In this document: piece by piece, positions 24,643-33,925 of the stretch | Layout of the letters: each line of letters begins with the position of its first letter | Numbering within the stretch: the first letter of the stretch is position 1 | Origin: Verrucomicrobiota bacterium | Lineage (GTDB): Bacteria > Verrucomicrobiota > Verrucomicrobiia > Limisphaerales > JACRJY01 | Length of the DNA stretch: 37,027 bases | Assembly: GCA_016235585.1 (NCBI GenBank) | Contig: JACRJY010000075.1 | Span: 1 to 37,027 of the forward strand | Direction of reading: 5' to 3' | The notes under the pieces: model-generated | What the model was told of the DNA's origin: nothing | The model's database searches: none | What the model saw: the letters and a program-made list of their open reading frames with translations, nothing else | Position numbers and translations under genes: made by a program

Positions 24643-25806
24643 ATGTCGCTCCCGCTCACCTACAACTTCCGCAACGTCTTCGTGCGCTGGCGCGCGACGC
24701 TGGCGACGGTGCTGGGCGTGGCGCTGGTGGTGGCGGTGTTCGTGCTCGTGCAGTCGCTCGCCGTCGGGCTGGAGAAATCCAGCGCCAACACCGGCGACCC
24801 GCGCAACGTGATGATCGTCCGCAAAGGCTCCACCGCCGAATCCAGCAGCCAGGTGACGCGCGAGCAGTTCCGCACCCTCGTCTATCTGCCGGAAATCGCG
24901 CGCAACGCCGCCGGGCAGCCGCTGGTCTCCGCCGACGTGGTGGTGCTGATTTCGCAGCCGCGCCGCGACAACAACGGCGAGGCCAACGTGCTGCTGCGCG
25001 GCATTTCCCCGCAAGGCCCGGCGCTGCGCCCGCAGGTGAAGCTGGTCGAGGGAAGGATGTTCGTTCCCGGAAAACGCGAAGTGGTGGTGAGCCGGCGGCT
25101 GGCGGCGCGGTTTCTGAACTTCGACCTCGGCGGCACGTTCAAATCCGCCGGCAAGGAACTCACCGTCGTCGGCTGGACGGACGGCGGCGGCAGCGCGTTC
25201 GACTCGGAAATCTGGATGGACGCCGACGAGGCGCGCGCGGTGTTCGACCGCGAGAATTATTCCAGCGTGCTCGTCCGCGCGGCGGGCGACGCGGCGGCGC
25301 ACTCGCTCACCAACCGCATTGACACGGACAAGCGCCTGCCGCTGCGCGCGCTGCCGGAGACGGCCTACTACAGCGCGCAGACGATGGCGGCCATGCCGAT
25401 CAGGATTCTTGGCAACTTCCTCGCCGTCGCGATGTCCATCGGCGCGGTGTTCGCGGCGATGAACACGATGTATGCCGCCGTGGGCGCGCGCACGCGCGAG
25501 ATCGGCACGCTGCGGGTGCTGGGCTTCCGGCGGCGGACGATTCTGTTGAGCTTCCTGATCGAAGGCGCGTTCCTCGCGCTCATCGGCGGCGTGATCGGCT
25601 GCCTGCTGGCGCTGCCGATGCACGGGTATTCGACCGGCACGATCAGCTTCGAGAGCTTCAGCGAGACGGTGTTTCAGTTTCGCATCACGCCGGGGCTGGC
25701 GGCGAAGGGGCTGGTGTTCTCCGTCATCGTCGGCGTGGTGGGGAGCCTGCTGCCGGCGCTGCGGGCGTCGCGGCTGCCGGTCATCGCCGCGCTCAAGGCG
25801 GCGTGA
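24643..25806 (+). CDS. ABC transporter permease (MacB/FtsX type)
   Basis: A 387-residue inner-membrane permease. One N-terminal transmembrane helix (TLATVLGVALVVAVFVLVQ) is followed by a periplasmic MacB_PCD-like domain (residues ~45-265) and a C-terminal FtsX domain with three helices, including GAVFAAMNTMYAAVGARTREIGTLRVLGFRRRTIL, the typical coupling region, and VGSLLPALRASRLPVIAALKA at the end. It should work with an ATP-binding protein and an adaptor. The adaptor follows downstream, but no ATPase gene is adjacent. ATG 24643 is chosen; an ATG-less extension upstream is spacer repeat. Confidence 0.88.
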   Translation: MSLPLTYNFRNVFVRWRATLATVLGVALVVAVFVLVQSLAVGLEKSSANTGDPRNVMIVRKGSTAESSSQVTREQFRTLVYLPEIARNAAGQPLVSADVVVLISQPRRDNNGEANVLLRGISPQGPALRPQVKLVEGRMFVPGKREVVVSRRLAARFLNFDLGGTFKSAGKELTVVGWTDGGGSAFDSEIWMDADEARAVFDRENYSSVLVRAAGDAAAHSLTNRIDTDKRLPLRALPETAYYSAQTMAAMPIRILGNFLAVAMSIGAVFAAMNTMYAAVGARTREIGTLRVLGFRRRTILLSFLIEGAFLALIGGVIGCLLALPMHGYSTGTISFESFSETVFQFRITPGLAAKGLVFSVIVGVVGSLLPALRASRLPVIAALKAA

Positions 25807-25813
25807 TGAGGTG

Positions 25814-25913
25814 GTGGGACAGGCATCTTGCCTGTCCATGAGAGCGGCCCAAGGTTTTTGGAAACGAGCGAAACAAGCGTGCCGCACTGGACAGGCGAGG
25901 ACGCCTGTCCCAC
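25814..25913. repeat. Palindromic 'GTGGGACAGGCATCTTGCC' element, intergenic copy
   Basis: The left arm 25814-25836 and the right arm 25890-25913 are inverse complements with a few differences. Each arm is itself an internal palindrome (GACAGGCATCTTGCCTGTC at the left). The element lies in the 195-bp spacer between the permease and the HlyD-type gene. A second copy with perfect 24-bp arms lies inside the M3 peptidase gene (28005-28106). Confidence 0.8.
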
Positions 25914-26001
25914 TACTCAACCTCAATTGCCTCGGCAGTTGCGGAAAAATTCCGAGCCGCTAGATTCAGGCCTTCGTTCACCCGTGGGCGGCACAAACAA
26001 C

Positions 26002-27183
26002 ATGGACTCGGACAAACTGAAGCAACTGCGCATCCAGCCGGAAGCCAAACGGCGCTCCAGCCAAAGCCTGTGGGTGATCGTGCTGCTCGTGCTCGGTGTG
26101 ACAGCGGCGGCGGTCTACTTCGCCTGGCCGCGTGCGGATGACAATCAGCGGGTGGTGAACACGCAGACGGGCAAGGAGAAGGTGAGTGCTTCTGCAACGG
26201 CTTCGGCGGCTGAAAATTCTTCCACCGCCGGCGGCGCGGCGGCTTCTTCGTCCAAGCCCAAGGACGGCGTGGTGCTCACCGTCAGCGGCTACATCATTAA
26301 CCGCGAGCGGATCGAGTTAAGCCCGCGCTTCATGGGCGTGGTGAAATGGATCGGCGTCAAGAAAGGCGACGCCGTGACCAACGGGCAGGTCGTCGTGTTG
26401 CTCGACGACGCGGAATACAAAACACGCCTCGCGGAAGCCGAGTCTCGCATCGCCTCCGCGCAGGCCGCCGTCGCCACCGCGCGCATTGCCGTGCCGGACA
26501 GTGAGGCGCGTCTCGCCCAAGCCGAAGCCCGCCTCGCCTCCGCGCGGGCCAGCGCCGAGAAGGCGGAGATTGATTTCCAGCGCGCGGACAAGCTCGTCCG
26601 CGAGCGTGCCGAGCCACAGCAACTCGCCGACGACACGCGCCTGCGCCTTGACGCCGCCCGCGCGGCGGTGCGCGAGGCGGAAGCGGCGTTGCAGTCCGCA
26701 CGGCTCGCGCCCGACGAGGCGCGTGCGCGGCTCGCCTCGGCGCAGTCCGCTGTGCGCGAGGCCGAAGCCGCGCGCGCCACCGCCACGCTTTTTCTCGACT
26801 GGACGGTGATCCGCTCGCCGATTGATGGCGTGGTGCTGGAAAAGCTCGTGGATCCGAACGAACTCGTCGTCCCGCAGAGCTTCGGCGGCGCGCGCGGGCC
26901 GAGCACGGCCCTGATCGCGCTGGCGAACCCGCGCGATTTGCAGGTGGAGATTGATCTGGGCGAGGCCGACCTGGCGAAAATTTCCCTCAACCAGCCGTGC
27001 CGGGTCAGCCCCGAGGCGTATCCGGACAAAACTTACGAAGGCTTCGTCGCGGAAATCGCGCCCGAAGCCAACCGCGCCAAAGGCACGCTGCAAATCAAAG
27101 TGCAAATCAAGAATCCCGACCGCTTTCTCACGCCGGAATTGAGCGCGAAAGTGGATTTTCTCGCCGTGCCAACCAAGCCATGA
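26002..27183 (+). CDS. HlyD-family periplasmic adaptor (membrane fusion) protein
   Basis: A 393-residue adaptor. An N-terminal anchor helix (SLWVIVLLVLGVTAAAVYFAW) is followed by a serine/alanine-rich linker, then a lipoyl-like half (GVVKWIGVKKGDAVTNGQVVVLLDD). A long alanine/arginine-rich alpha-hairpin spans about residues 135-265. The second lipoyl half and beta-barrel follow (LDWTVIRSPIDGVVLEKLVDPNELV, then VEIDLGEADLAKI). It bridges an inner-membrane transporter to an outer-membrane channel. ATG 26002 is preferred because upstream in-frame sequence translates the palindromic repeat. Its stop overlaps the next start (ATGA at 27180). Confidence 0.9.
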   Translation: MDSDKLKQLRIQPEAKRRSSQSLWVIVLLVLGVTAAAVYFAWPRADDNQRVVNTQTGKEKVSASATASAAENSSTAGGAAASSSKPKDGVVLTVSGYIINRERIELSPRFMGVVKWIGVKKGDAVTNGQVVVLLDDAEYKTRLAEAESRIASAQAAVATARIAVPDSEARLAQAEARLASARASAEKAEIDFQRADKLVRERAEPQQLADDTRLRLDAARAAVREAEAALQSARLAPDEARARLASAQSAVREAEAARATATLFLDWTVIRSPIDGVVLEKLVDPNELVVPQSFGGARGPSTALIALANPRDLQVEIDLGEADLAKISLNQPCRVSPEAYPDKTYEGFVAEIAPEANRAKGTLQIKVQIKNPDRFLTPELSAKVDFLAVPTKP

Positions 27184-29003
27184 ACCTGCTGCCGTTCGGA
27201 AAACTGCCCGTCCACACCCCGCGCCGCTTTGTTCCCGAGGCGGTTGACCTCGGCAATTGGAAACAAATCGCGCCGCTGTTCGACAAGCTCGAAGCGGACT
27301 GCACCGCCGCGAAGTCACTGGTTGCGTTCGAGCGCTGGCTGCTCGACTGGGGGGAGTTGAGCGCCGCGCTCGATGAGGAGGGCAGCCGGCGTTACATCGC
27401 GATGACCTGCCACACGGACAGCGCCGACGCGAAAAACGCCTACCTCGAATTCGTCGAGCACGTCGAACCGGAGACGAAGCCCCGGCAGTTCAAGCTCGCG
27501 CAGCTTTTCCTCGCGCATCCGCAGCGCGGCCAGTTGCCGAAACAGCGTTACGAGGTTTTCGACCGCAACACCCGGCTGCACGTCGAATTGTTCCGCGAGG
27601 AAAATGTCCCGCTCGAAACCGAGGAGGCCAAGCTCGGCCAGAAGTATCAGGAGCTGTCCGGATCGCTCACGGTGAATTTTCGCGGCGAGGAGAAGACGCT
27701 CGTGCAGATGGGCCGCTATCTGGAGGAGACGGATCGCGCCTTGCGCGAGGAGGCGTGGCGGCTCGTGGCCGAGCGGCGGCTCAAGGAGGCGGAGCTGTTC
27801 GAGGACATTTTCGAGGACATGCTCAAGCTGCGCGAGCGGATCGCGAAGAACACCGGCTTCCCGAACTACCTCGCCTACGCCTTCCGCGCGCGCGGGCGCT
27901 TCGACTACACGCCGGAGGACTGCGTGAAATTCCACGACGCCATCGAGCGCGAGGTGATGCCGGTGCTGCGCGACTTGCAGGCGGAGCGCAAGCAGCAGCT
28001 CTTTAGTGGGACAGGCATCTTGCCTGTCCTCGACGGGCTTCCAATTCGTGATGTCAGCGGCACGGGCACGATGTCCGCCGGAGACAGGCAAGATGCCTGT
28101 CCCACTTTGCGCCCGTGGGATCTCGCGGTGGACACGCTCAACCGCCCGCCGCTGCGGCCCTTCGAGCAGGTCGAGACGATGGTCGAGCGCACGCAGAAGA
28201 TTTTCGATCAGCTCGACGGCGGGCTGGCCGGTGAGTTCAAGCTGATGCGCGACTTGAAGCTGCTCGATCTCGCCAACCGCAAGGGCAAGGCACCGGGCGG
28301 CTACCAGAGCACGCTCAACGAAGCGCGCCTGCCGTTCATCTTCATGAACGCCGTCGGCCAACAGCGCGACGTGGAGACGATGCTCCACGAGGCGGGCCAC
28401 GCTTTTCACGCACTCGCGACGCGCGACGAAGAGAACTATGGCTACCGCAGCGCACCCATTGAGTTCTGCGAGGTCGCCTCGATGAGCATGGAACTGCTCG
28501 GCAACGAGTTCATCGAGTCCTTCTACGCCGCGCCGGAGGCGAAGCGCGCGCGCCGTGATCATCTCGAAGGCATCGTGGAAATCTTCCCGTGGATTGCGAC
28601 CGTGGACGCCTTTCAGCACTGGATTTACTCGCACCCCGGCCACGCGCGCGCCGAGCGCACCGCCGCGTGGCTCGCGCTGATGGACCGCTTCGGCGGCGAC
28701 GTGGATTGGAGCGGCATCGAGTCTGCGCGCGCGAATCTCTGGCACCGGCAGCTCCATATTTTTCTCCATCCGTTTTACTACGTGGAATACGGCATCGCGC
28801 AGCTCGGGGCGCTGCAGGTGTGGGCGAACTCGAAGGCGAACAAGGTCAAGGCGCTGGCCGACTACAAGACGGGGCTGGCGCTGGGCGGTTCGCGTCCGCT
28901 GCCGGAACTCTTCGCCGCCGCCGGCTGCCGTTTCGATTTCTCGCAGCAGACGGTGAAGCCGCTGGTGGAACTCGTGCGGGGTGAACTGGGGAAACTCAAC
29001 TGA
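27180..29003 (+). CDS. M3 family oligoendopeptidase with repeat-encoded insert
   Basis: A 607-residue zinc metallopeptidase of the M3 (oligoendopeptidase F-like) family. The zinc motif HEAGHAFH is at residues 403-410, and the third ligand is in the downstream helix (APIEFCEVASMSMELLG). Other family marks are GGYQSTLNEARLPFIFMN before the motif and HIFLHPFYYVEYGIAQLGALQ towards the end. It degrades short peptides, probably in the cytoplasm, as no signal peptide is seen. Residues ~276-309 (around GTGILPVLDG and DRQDACPT) are encoded by a palindrome and are foreign to the family. It is translationally coupled to the adaptor gene. Confidence 0.92.
   Translation: MNLLPFGKLPVHTPRRFVPEAVDLGNWKQIAPLFDKLEADCTAAKSLVAFERWLLDWGELSAALDEEGSRRYIAMTCHTDSADAKNAYLEFVEHVEPETKPRQFKLAQLFLAHPQRGQLPKQRYEVFDRNTRLHVELFREENVPLETEEAKLGQKYQELSGSLTVNFRGEEKTLVQMGRYLEETDRALREEAWRLVAERRLKEAELFEDIFEDMLKLRERIAKNTGFPNYLAYAFRARGRFDYTPEDCVKFHDAIEREVMPVLRDLQAERKQQLFSGTGILPVLDGLPIRDVSGTGTMSAGDRQDACPTLRPWDLAVDTLNRPPLRPFEQVETMVERTQKIFDQLDGGLAGEFKLMRDLKLLDLANRKGKAPGGYQSTLNEARLPFIFMNAVGQQRDVETMLHEAGHAFHALATRDEENYGYRSAPIEFCEVASMSMELLGNEFIESFYAAPEAKRARRDHLEGIVEIFPWIATVDAFQHWIYSHPGHARAERTAAWLALMDRFGGDVDWSGIESARANLWHRQLHIFLHPFYYVEYGIAQLGALQVWANSKANKVKALADYKTGLALGGSRPLPELFAAAGCRFDFSQQTVKPLVELVRGELGKLN
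28005..28106. repeat. Palindromic element inserted in frame in the M3 peptidase gene
   Basis: The arms 28005-28028 and 28083-28106 are perfect 24-bp inverse complements, each with an inner palindrome (ACAGGCATCTTGCCTGT). The 102-bp element is a multiple of three and leaves the reading frame open. It belongs to the same family as the intergenic element at 25814-25913. The sequences between the arms of the two copies differ. Confidence 0.88.
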
Positions 29004-29004
29004 C

Positions 29005-29073
29005 GGAGGGGCGATACTCTTGTCGCCCTCGTCATCCAATTTGAGAACGACGGCGACAAGAGTGTCGCCGCTC
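29005..29073. repeat. Palindromic spacer element between the M3 peptidase and rhomboid genes
   Basis: The left arm at 29005-29033 (with GCGATACTCTTGTCGCC) and the right arm at 29045-29073 (with GGCGACAAGAGTGTCGCC) are inverse complements with a few mismatches, separated by 11 bases. The element is a different family from the one inside the peptidase gene. Confidence 0.72.
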
Positions 29074-29138
29074 CGCGCAGAGGTTTGTTTAACACGAATC
29101 CCGTTGAAAACCGGCGGCGTGCTGCTAATGTGCGCCCG

Positions 29139-30041
29139 ATGCTTGATGACCGTGACTATATGCGCGGCGAGGATTCCTACCGGCCACGGTGGCCGGTGGT
29201 GAACATTCTTCTCGCCGTCAATGTCGCGATCTTCGTCCTTGTCGAAGTTCTGCAGTTCTACCGCATCCCCGCCGACGGCGACGCCGTATTGGGAATGTTT
29301 GCCTTGAGCCTCGAAGGCTTGCAGCACGGGCGCATCTGGCAGCTCTTCACGTTTCAGTTTCTCCATGCGGGGTTGCTGCATCTGCTCTTCAACGCGCTGA
29401 CGCTGTATTTTTTTGGCCGGGCGGTGGAGGAGGCGCTGGGCCGGGCGGCTCTCCTCAAACTGTATTTTTCGAGCGGCGTCGTGGGCGGGCTGTTGCAAAT
29501 GGTCGGGGCTTGGTTGTTGCCCACTCATTTCGGCTACGGCGTCTCGGTGGTCGGGGCTTCCGCCGGGGTGTTCGGCCTGGTGGCTGCGTTTGCGGCGATG
29601 TTTCCCGACCGGACCATCACGCTCCTGCTGTTTTTCATCATCCCGGTTTCGCTGCGGGCGCGGACGCTGCTGTGGGTTTCCGCCGGGCTGGCGGTGTTCG
29701 GCATGGTGGTGCCGCGCGACACCATCGCGCATGCGGCGCACTTCGGCGGGATGCTGGCCGGGCTGGCTTTTGTGAGGTGGTTTGTCCACGCGGAGCGTCC
29801 GCCCGGACGGTGGCGTCCGTTCCGCCGGCGGGAAATGGCGCGCGTGCGGTCGGGCGGCGGGATTTCGCTGCGGCGCGTTCCGCCGGAAGAGGGTGGCGAG
29901 CCGACCACGGAGGAGTTCATCAGCCGCGAAGTGGATCCCATCCTTGACAAAATCTCCGCGCACGGCATCCACAGCCTGACCGAGCGCGAGCGCAAAATCC
30001 TCGAGGCCGCGCGGAACAAAATGAGCCGGCGGCGGCCTTGA
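29139..30041 (+). CDS. Rhomboid family intramembrane serine protease
   Basis: A 300-residue polytopic membrane protease. Catalytic serine S141 lies in VVGASAGVFG and the catalytic histidine is probably H201 in AHAAHFGGMLAG. The FLHAGLLHLLFNALTLYFFG helix carries the histidine/asparagine oxyanion residues. About six hydrophobic helices are visible up to residue ~215. The cytoplasmic C-terminal tail ends in VDPILDKISAHGIHSLTERERKILE, a small helical module often found behind verrucomicrobial rhomboids. ATG 29139 is chosen; the longer frame reads upstream spacer. It cleaves transmembrane substrates, which are unknown here. Confidence 0.9.
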   Translation: MLDDRDYMRGEDSYRPRWPVVNILLAVNVAIFVLVEVLQFYRIPADGDAVLGMFALSLEGLQHGRIWQLFTFQFLHAGLLHLLFNALTLYFFGRAVEEALGRAALLKLYFSSGVVGGLLQMVGAWLLPTHFGYGVSVVGASAGVFGLVAAFAAMFPDRTITLLLFFIIPVSLRARTLLWVSAGLAVFGMVVPRDTIAHAAHFGGMLAGLAFVRWFVHAERPPGRWRPFRRREMARVRSGGGISLRRVPPEEGGEPTTEEFISREVDPILDKISAHGIHSLTERERKILEAARNKMSRRRP

Positions 30042-30081
30042 GCGCGGCGGGCGCGGGGAGCTTCACCAAATTAACTGGAGG

Positions 30082-30107
30082 CGGGGGTTGCCCCCCGGTT
30101 TTGCTTT
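30082..30107 (+). terminator. Possible rho-independent terminator after the rhomboid gene
   Basis: CGGGGG-TTGC-CCCCCG (30082-30097) forms a 6-bp GC stem with a 4-base loop, followed by GTTTTGCTTT. It lies between the rhomboid stop (30041) and the grpE start (30138). The T-run is interrupted, so it could be an attenuator or leader hairpin of the grpE transcript. Confidence 0.4.
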
Positions 30108-30137
30108 GTGTATCTTCGCGCCCCTTGGAAAAAGCTG

Positions 30138-30707
30138 ATGAGCAAACACAAGAAAGAAATTGAAATTGAAACGCCGGGCGCGGACACGGCGAATGCCGGG
30201 GCCGCCACGCCAACGCCGCCACCGACGGATGCGCCCGTCGAGCTGGAGGAACTGCAGGCCGCCGCCGCCAAGGCCGCCGAGCACTGGGAGCGGCTGGTGC
30301 GCGTGAGCGCGGATTTCGAAAACTTCAAGAAGCGCGCCGCGCGCGAGAAGCAGGAGGCGATTCAATACGCCAACCAGGCATTGCTCACAAAGCTCGTGCC
30401 GGTGCTGGACAATTTTGAAATGGCCGCCAGTGCCGCCACCGCGCCGGGTGCGAACGCCGAGTCGCTCAAGACCGGCGTGACGATGATTCTCAACCAGTTC
30501 AAGGCCGCGCTCGCCGAGGCCGGCTTGGAGGAAGTGGACGCGGCGGGCCAGCCCTTTGACCCCGCGCTGCACGAGGCTGTCTCCCAGCAGGAAACGGCGG
30601 AAATTCCCGACGGCCACGTCGCGCAGCAGTTGCGAAAGGGCTACAAGCTGCGCGACCGCCTGCTGCGCCCGGCCACCGTGGTGGTGGCCAAGAAACCGGC
30701 GGCGTAA
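30138..30707 (+). CDS. grpE: Nucleotide exchange factor GrpE
   Basis: A 189-residue co-chaperone that releases ADP from DnaK. A charged, proline/alanine-rich N-terminus is followed by the long helix with [25 protein letters not shown], the signature of the family, then [11 protein letters not shown] and the beta-domain with [13 protein letters not shown] and [27 protein letters not shown] 30138 is taken as the start. There is one base between its stop and the dnaJ ATG. No CIRCE element was found upstream, and dnaK is not in the window. Confidence 0.95.
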   Translation: MSKHKKEIEIETPGADTANAGAATPTPPPTDAPVELEELQAAAAKAAEHWERLVRVSADFENFKKRAAREKQEAIQYANQALLTKLVPVLDNFEMAASAATAPGANAESLKTGVTMILNQFKAALAEAGLEEVDAAGQPFDPALHEAVSQQETAEIPDGHVAQQLRKGYKLRDRLLRPATVVVAKKPAA

Positions 30708-30708
30708 C

Positions 30709-31857
30709 ATGGCCAAGCGGGATTATTACGAAGTCCTCGGCGTCGAGCGCGGCGTCTCGGGGGAGGAACTGAAGAAGGCCTATCGCAAGCAGGCCGTCAA
30801 GCATCACCCCGACAAAAATCCCGGCGACAAATCCGCCGAGGAGAAATTCAAGGAGCTGGGCGAGGCCTACGAGGTCTTGAGCGATCCGCAGAAGCGCGCG
30901 GCCTACGATCAATACGGCCACGCGGCGTTCGATCCGCGTTCGCGCGCCGGGGCGGGGGCGCGGGCGGGCGGCGGGTTCCACGATCCGTTCGAGGTGTTCC
31001 GCGAAGTGTTCGGCGGCGGTGGCGGCGGCGGGGGAATCTTCGACGATTTGTTTGGCGGACAGTCGCGCGATCCGCGCGCCGCGTCGCGCGGGAGTGATTT
31101 GCGCTATGATTTGGAGATCGAGTTCGAGGAGGCCGCGCTGGGCTGCGAGCGCGAGATTTCCTTCACCCGGCAGGATTCGTGCGAGACGTGCAAGGGCACG
31201 GGCGGCGAGCACGGCGCGTCGCCCAAGACGTGCTCCATGTGCGGCGGGCGCGGGCAGGTGATTTCCGCGCGCGGGATTTTCAGCATCGCCCAGACGTGCC
31301 CGCGCTGTGAAGGGGCGGGGCAGATGATTGACAAGCCTTGCCGCCAGTGCCACGGCTCCGGGCGCCGCGAGAAGCCGGCAAAAATCAAACTCAAAATCCC
31401 CGCCGGCGTGGACACCGGATCGCGGTTGCGCTCGTCCGGCAACGGCGCGGCGGGCTTGCGCGGCGGGCCGCCGGGCGATTTGTATGTCGTGCTGCACGTC
31501 AAGGAGCACGAGATTTTCCAGCGCGAGGGCGATGATTTGCTCTGCGAGGTGCCGGTTACTTTCGCGCAGGCGGCGCTCGGCGCGGAACTGGAAGTGCCGA
31601 CGCTCGCGGGCAAGGCGCACATCCGCATCCCCGAAGGCACGCAGAGCGGCACGGTGTTCCGGCTCAAGGGACGTGGCGTGCGGGACGTGCAGGGCCACGG
31701 TCACGGGGACTTGCACGTGCGCGTGGCCGTGGAAGTGCCGACGCGCCTCAACGGCGCGCAGCGGGCCAAGCTCAAGGAGTTCGCCGAGCTGTGCGACTCC
31801 AGCGTGAACCCGCACATCAAAAGCTTTTTTGACAAGGCGCGGAACCTTTTCAAGTGA
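30709..31857 (+). CDS. dnaJ: Chaperone protein DnaJ
   Basis: A 382-residue type I J-protein. The J domain is at residues 1-70 with the HPD motif ([10 protein letters not shown]), followed by a glycine/phenylalanine-rich region ([20 protein letters not shown]). Four zinc-finger repeats are [24 protein letters not shown] and CRQCHGSG, followed by two C-terminal substrate-binding beta domains. It stimulates DnaK ATPase and binds unfolded proteins in the cytoplasm. Its stop overlaps the rsmE GTG start (GTGA). Confidence 0.96.
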   Translation: MAKRDYYEVLGVERGVSGEELKKAYRKQAVKHHPDKNPGDKSAEEKFKELGEAYEVLSDPQKRAAYDQYGHAAFDPRSRAGAGARAGGGFHDPFEVFREVFGGGGGGGGIFDDLFGGQSRDPRAASRGSDLRYDLEIEFEEAALGCEREISFTRQDSCETCKGTGGEHGASPKTCSMCGGRGQVISARGIFSIAQTCPRCEGAGQMIDKPCRQCHGSGRREKPAKIKLKIPAGVDTGSRLRSSGNGAAGLRGGPPGDLYVVLHVKEHEIFQREGDDLLCEVPVTFAQAALGAELEVPTLAGKAHIRIPEGTQSGTVFRLKGRGVRDVQGHGHGDLHVRVAVEVPTRLNGAQRAKLKEFAELCDSSVNPHIKSFFDKARNLFK

Positions 31858-32705
31858 GTCCAATTGCCGGCGGCCTGAACAGGCTGGCCGCGCCGAACCG
31901 ATCTGTGCATCGTTTTTTTCTCCCACCCCAACAGGCGCAGGGCGCGACCGTCACGCTCTCCGAGCGCGACGCGCATCACGCGCTGCGCGTTCTGCGGCTG
32001 CGGCGTGGCGATGCCGTGACGGTGCTTGACGGCATGGGGAATGAATTGTCCTGCGAAGTGCTGGAGGCGGGCCGCAATGAAGTTTTGCTGTCGGTGAAGC
32101 AGCGCCGGTTCACGCCGCCGCCGCCGTGCGCCGTCACGCTGGTGCAGGCCGTCGCCAAGGGCAAGGCGATGGAACTCATCGTGCAGAAGGCGGCGGAACT
32201 CGGCGCGCATCGCGTCGTGCCGGTGCTCGTCGAGCGCAGCGTGGCGCAGATCGGGGACGAGGATGCGGCGCGGAAGGTGGAGAAATGGGAGGCCATCGCC
32301 ATCGAATCGCTCAAGCAGTGCGGCTCGCCGTGGCTGCCGAAGATTGATGTGCCGTGTGCGCTGAAAGATTTCCTCGCGCGCGGTGCGAAGTTTGATTTGC
32401 AGTTTGTGGCTTCGCTGCACGAAGGCGCGTGGCATCCGCGCGGGCATTTCCAAGATTTCTTCCAGAGACAAAACCGCGCGCCGGAGTCCGTCGCCGTCTG
32501 GGTGGGGCCGGAGGGCGATTTCACTCCGGCGGAAATGGGCAAGTTGATCGCCGCCGGCGGGCGGCCGATCACGCTCGGCCCGCGCGTGCTGCGCTGCGAG
32601 ACGGCGGCGATTGCTTGTCTGGCGGTGTTGAACTACGAGCTGCAAGACCCGGAAAATTTTCCCGCCGCAACGAAAAGCGTTGCCCCTGGCCGGAGCGAAA
32701 CCTAA
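31854..32705 (+). CDS. rsmE: 16S rRNA (uracil(1498)-N(3))-methyltransferase
   Basis: A 283-residue SPOUT-fold methyltransferase that methylates U1498 of 16S rRNA. An N-terminal PUA-like part ([28 protein letters not shown]) is followed by [33 protein letters not shown] and the SAM-binding knot [17 protein letters not shown]. The start is ambiguous: GTG 31854 overlaps the dnaJ stop, while GTG 31905 would begin directly at VHRFFLPP, closer to the usual N-terminus (266 aa). DnaJ-RsmE adjacency is a common bacterial arrangement. Confidence 0.93.
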   Translation: MSPIAGGLNRLAAPNRSVHRFFLPPQQAQGATVTLSERDAHHALRVLRLRRGDAVTVLDGMGNELSCEVLEAGRNEVLLSVKQRRFTPPPPCAVTLVQAVAKGKAMELIVQKAAELGAHRVVPVLVERSVAQIGDEDAARKVEKWEAIAIESLKQCGSPWLPKIDVPCALKDFLARGAKFDLQFVASLHEGAWHPRGHFQDFFQRQNRAPESVAVWVGPEGDFTPAEMGKLIAAGGRPITLGPRVLRCETAAIACLAVLNYELQDPENFPAATKSVAPGRSET

Positions 32706-32714
32706 CTTCGCGGC

Positions 32715-33506
32715 GTGGCAGCGGAGTTCACCATTTTGGGCAGCGGTTCCGGCGGCAACTGCGCCTACCTCGAAACGCCGGAGGCGCGGCTGCTGGTTGA
32801 CGCCGGCTTCAGCGGGCGGCAGATCCGCCAGCGCCTCGCGGGCATCCGGCGCACGCCGGAGACGTTGACGGGCATCCTCATCACCCACGAGCACGCCGAT
32901 CATATCCAAGGGCTGGCGGCGCTGGCGGAGAAGCTGCAGGTGCCGATCTACTGCAACCGGCTGACGAAGGAGGCCATCGAATCCATCCTGCAAATCCGGC
33001 TGAACTGCCGCCTGTTCACCACGGGTGACGCGTTTGAAATCGGCGACGTGACGGTGGAGACGTTCAGCGTGCCGCACGACGCGTGCGATCCGGTGGGGTT
33101 TCTTCTCCGCACCACGGCGGGCAACGTCGGCTTTCTCACCGACCTCGGCCATGCGACGAAACTGGTTCTCGAACGCGTCCGCACCGCGAACGTGCTGGTT
33201 CTGGAGGCCAATCACGATGTGAAGATGCTGCAAGACGATGTGCGCCGCCCGTGGAGCCTCAAGCAGCGCATCTTGAGCCGCCACGGGCATCTCTCCAACG
33301 AGGCGGCGGCGGACGTGGCCGAGCAGATTGTCACGGCGGATTTGCGGCAGGTGTATCTCGCGCACTTGAGCCGCGACTGCAACCGGCCTGAACTCGCGCA
33401 CCGTGTGGTGAGCCAGCGGCTGGAGCAAGCTGGCGCGCGGCATGTCACGATTCAGCCCGCCGCGCAGGACACGCCATCGGCGACGCTGCGGCTGGAGGGA
33501 AATTGA
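32715..33506 (+). CDS. MBL-fold hydrolase, WalJ/YycJ-like
   Basis: A 263-residue metallo-beta-lactamase-fold protein. It starts with FTILGSGSGGNCAYLET and DAGFSGRQIRQRL and has the metal motif THEHADHIQG, VGFLTDLGHATKLV and LVLEANHDVKML, then HLSRDCNRPELA. This layout is the YycJ/WalJ group, proposed to act as an exonuclease or in cell-wall-linked regulation; the true role is unsettled. The GTG start lies 9 bp after rsmE, and the gene is followed closely by a VOC protein. Confidence 0.87.
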   Translation: MAAEFTILGSGSGGNCAYLETPEARLLVDAGFSGRQIRQRLAGIRRTPETLTGILITHEHADHIQGLAALAEKLQVPIYCNRLTKEAIESILQIRLNCRLFTTGDAFEIGDVTVETFSVPHDACDPVGFLLRTTAGNVGFLTDLGHATKLVLERVRTANVLVLEANHDVKMLQDDVRRPWSLKQRILSRHGHLSNEAAADVAEQIVTADLRQVYLAHLSRDCNRPELAHRVVSQRLEQAGARHVTIQPAAQDTPSATLRLEGN

Positions 33507-33508
33507 GC

Positions 33509-33925
33509 ATGACGCTGACGGGGATTGATCATTGCACGGTGGTCGTGAGCGACATGGAGCGCGCGGTGAAGTTTTACCGCGACGTGCTGGGTCTGCCGGA
33601 GGTGGAAATCCCGTCCACGTTTCCCGGCGCGGGGCTGAAGGTGCGGTGGTTCAAGCTCGGCGGGCAATACATCCATTTGTTTCCGATGCCCGCCGCCGAT
33701 CCGCCCAGTCCGAAGCACGTGGCGATGCACGTCGCGGACGTGAACGCGGCGCGGGACTGGTTCAAATCGCGCGGCGTCGAGACGAAGGAGACGGTGCCGA
33801 TTCCCGGCGCGGATCGCTTCTTCATCGCCGACCCCGACGGGAATCGGATTGAAATCATCCAGTGGTTTGATTTGTCGGCAATTGTCCCGGTGGGAGGGGA
33901 CGGCGGAAAATCGCCCGCGATCTAA
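33509..33925 (+). CDS. VOC family (glyoxalase/bleomycin-resistance superfamily) protein
   Basis: A 138-residue single-domain vicinal-oxygen-chelate protein made of two beta-alpha-beta-beta-beta halves. TGIDHCTVVVSDMERAVKFYRDVLGL gives the first metal histidine, HVAMHVADVNAARDWFKSRG the second half, and FFIADPDGNRIEIIQW the closing glutamate ligand. Members include lyases, dioxygenases and resistance proteins, so the substrate is open. ATG 33509 is preferred over TTG 33503. It is the last gene of the grpE-dnaJ-rsmE run. Confidence 0.87.
   Translation: MTLTGIDHCTVVVSDMERAVKFYRDVLGLPEVEIPSTFPGAGLKVRWFKLGGQYIHLFPMPAADPPSPKHVAMHVADVNAARDWFKSRGVETKETVPIPGADRFFIADPDGNRIEIIQWFDLSAIVPVGGDGGKSPAI

Noticed and set aside
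27315-29972. 885-residue minus-strand open frame across the M3 peptidase and rhomboid genes
   Set aside because: It is antisense to two genes with intact active-site motifs and shows no domain of its own.
30042-30137. CIRCE heat-shock operator upstream of grpE
   Set aside because: No TTAGCACTC...GAGTGCTAA-type repeat is present.
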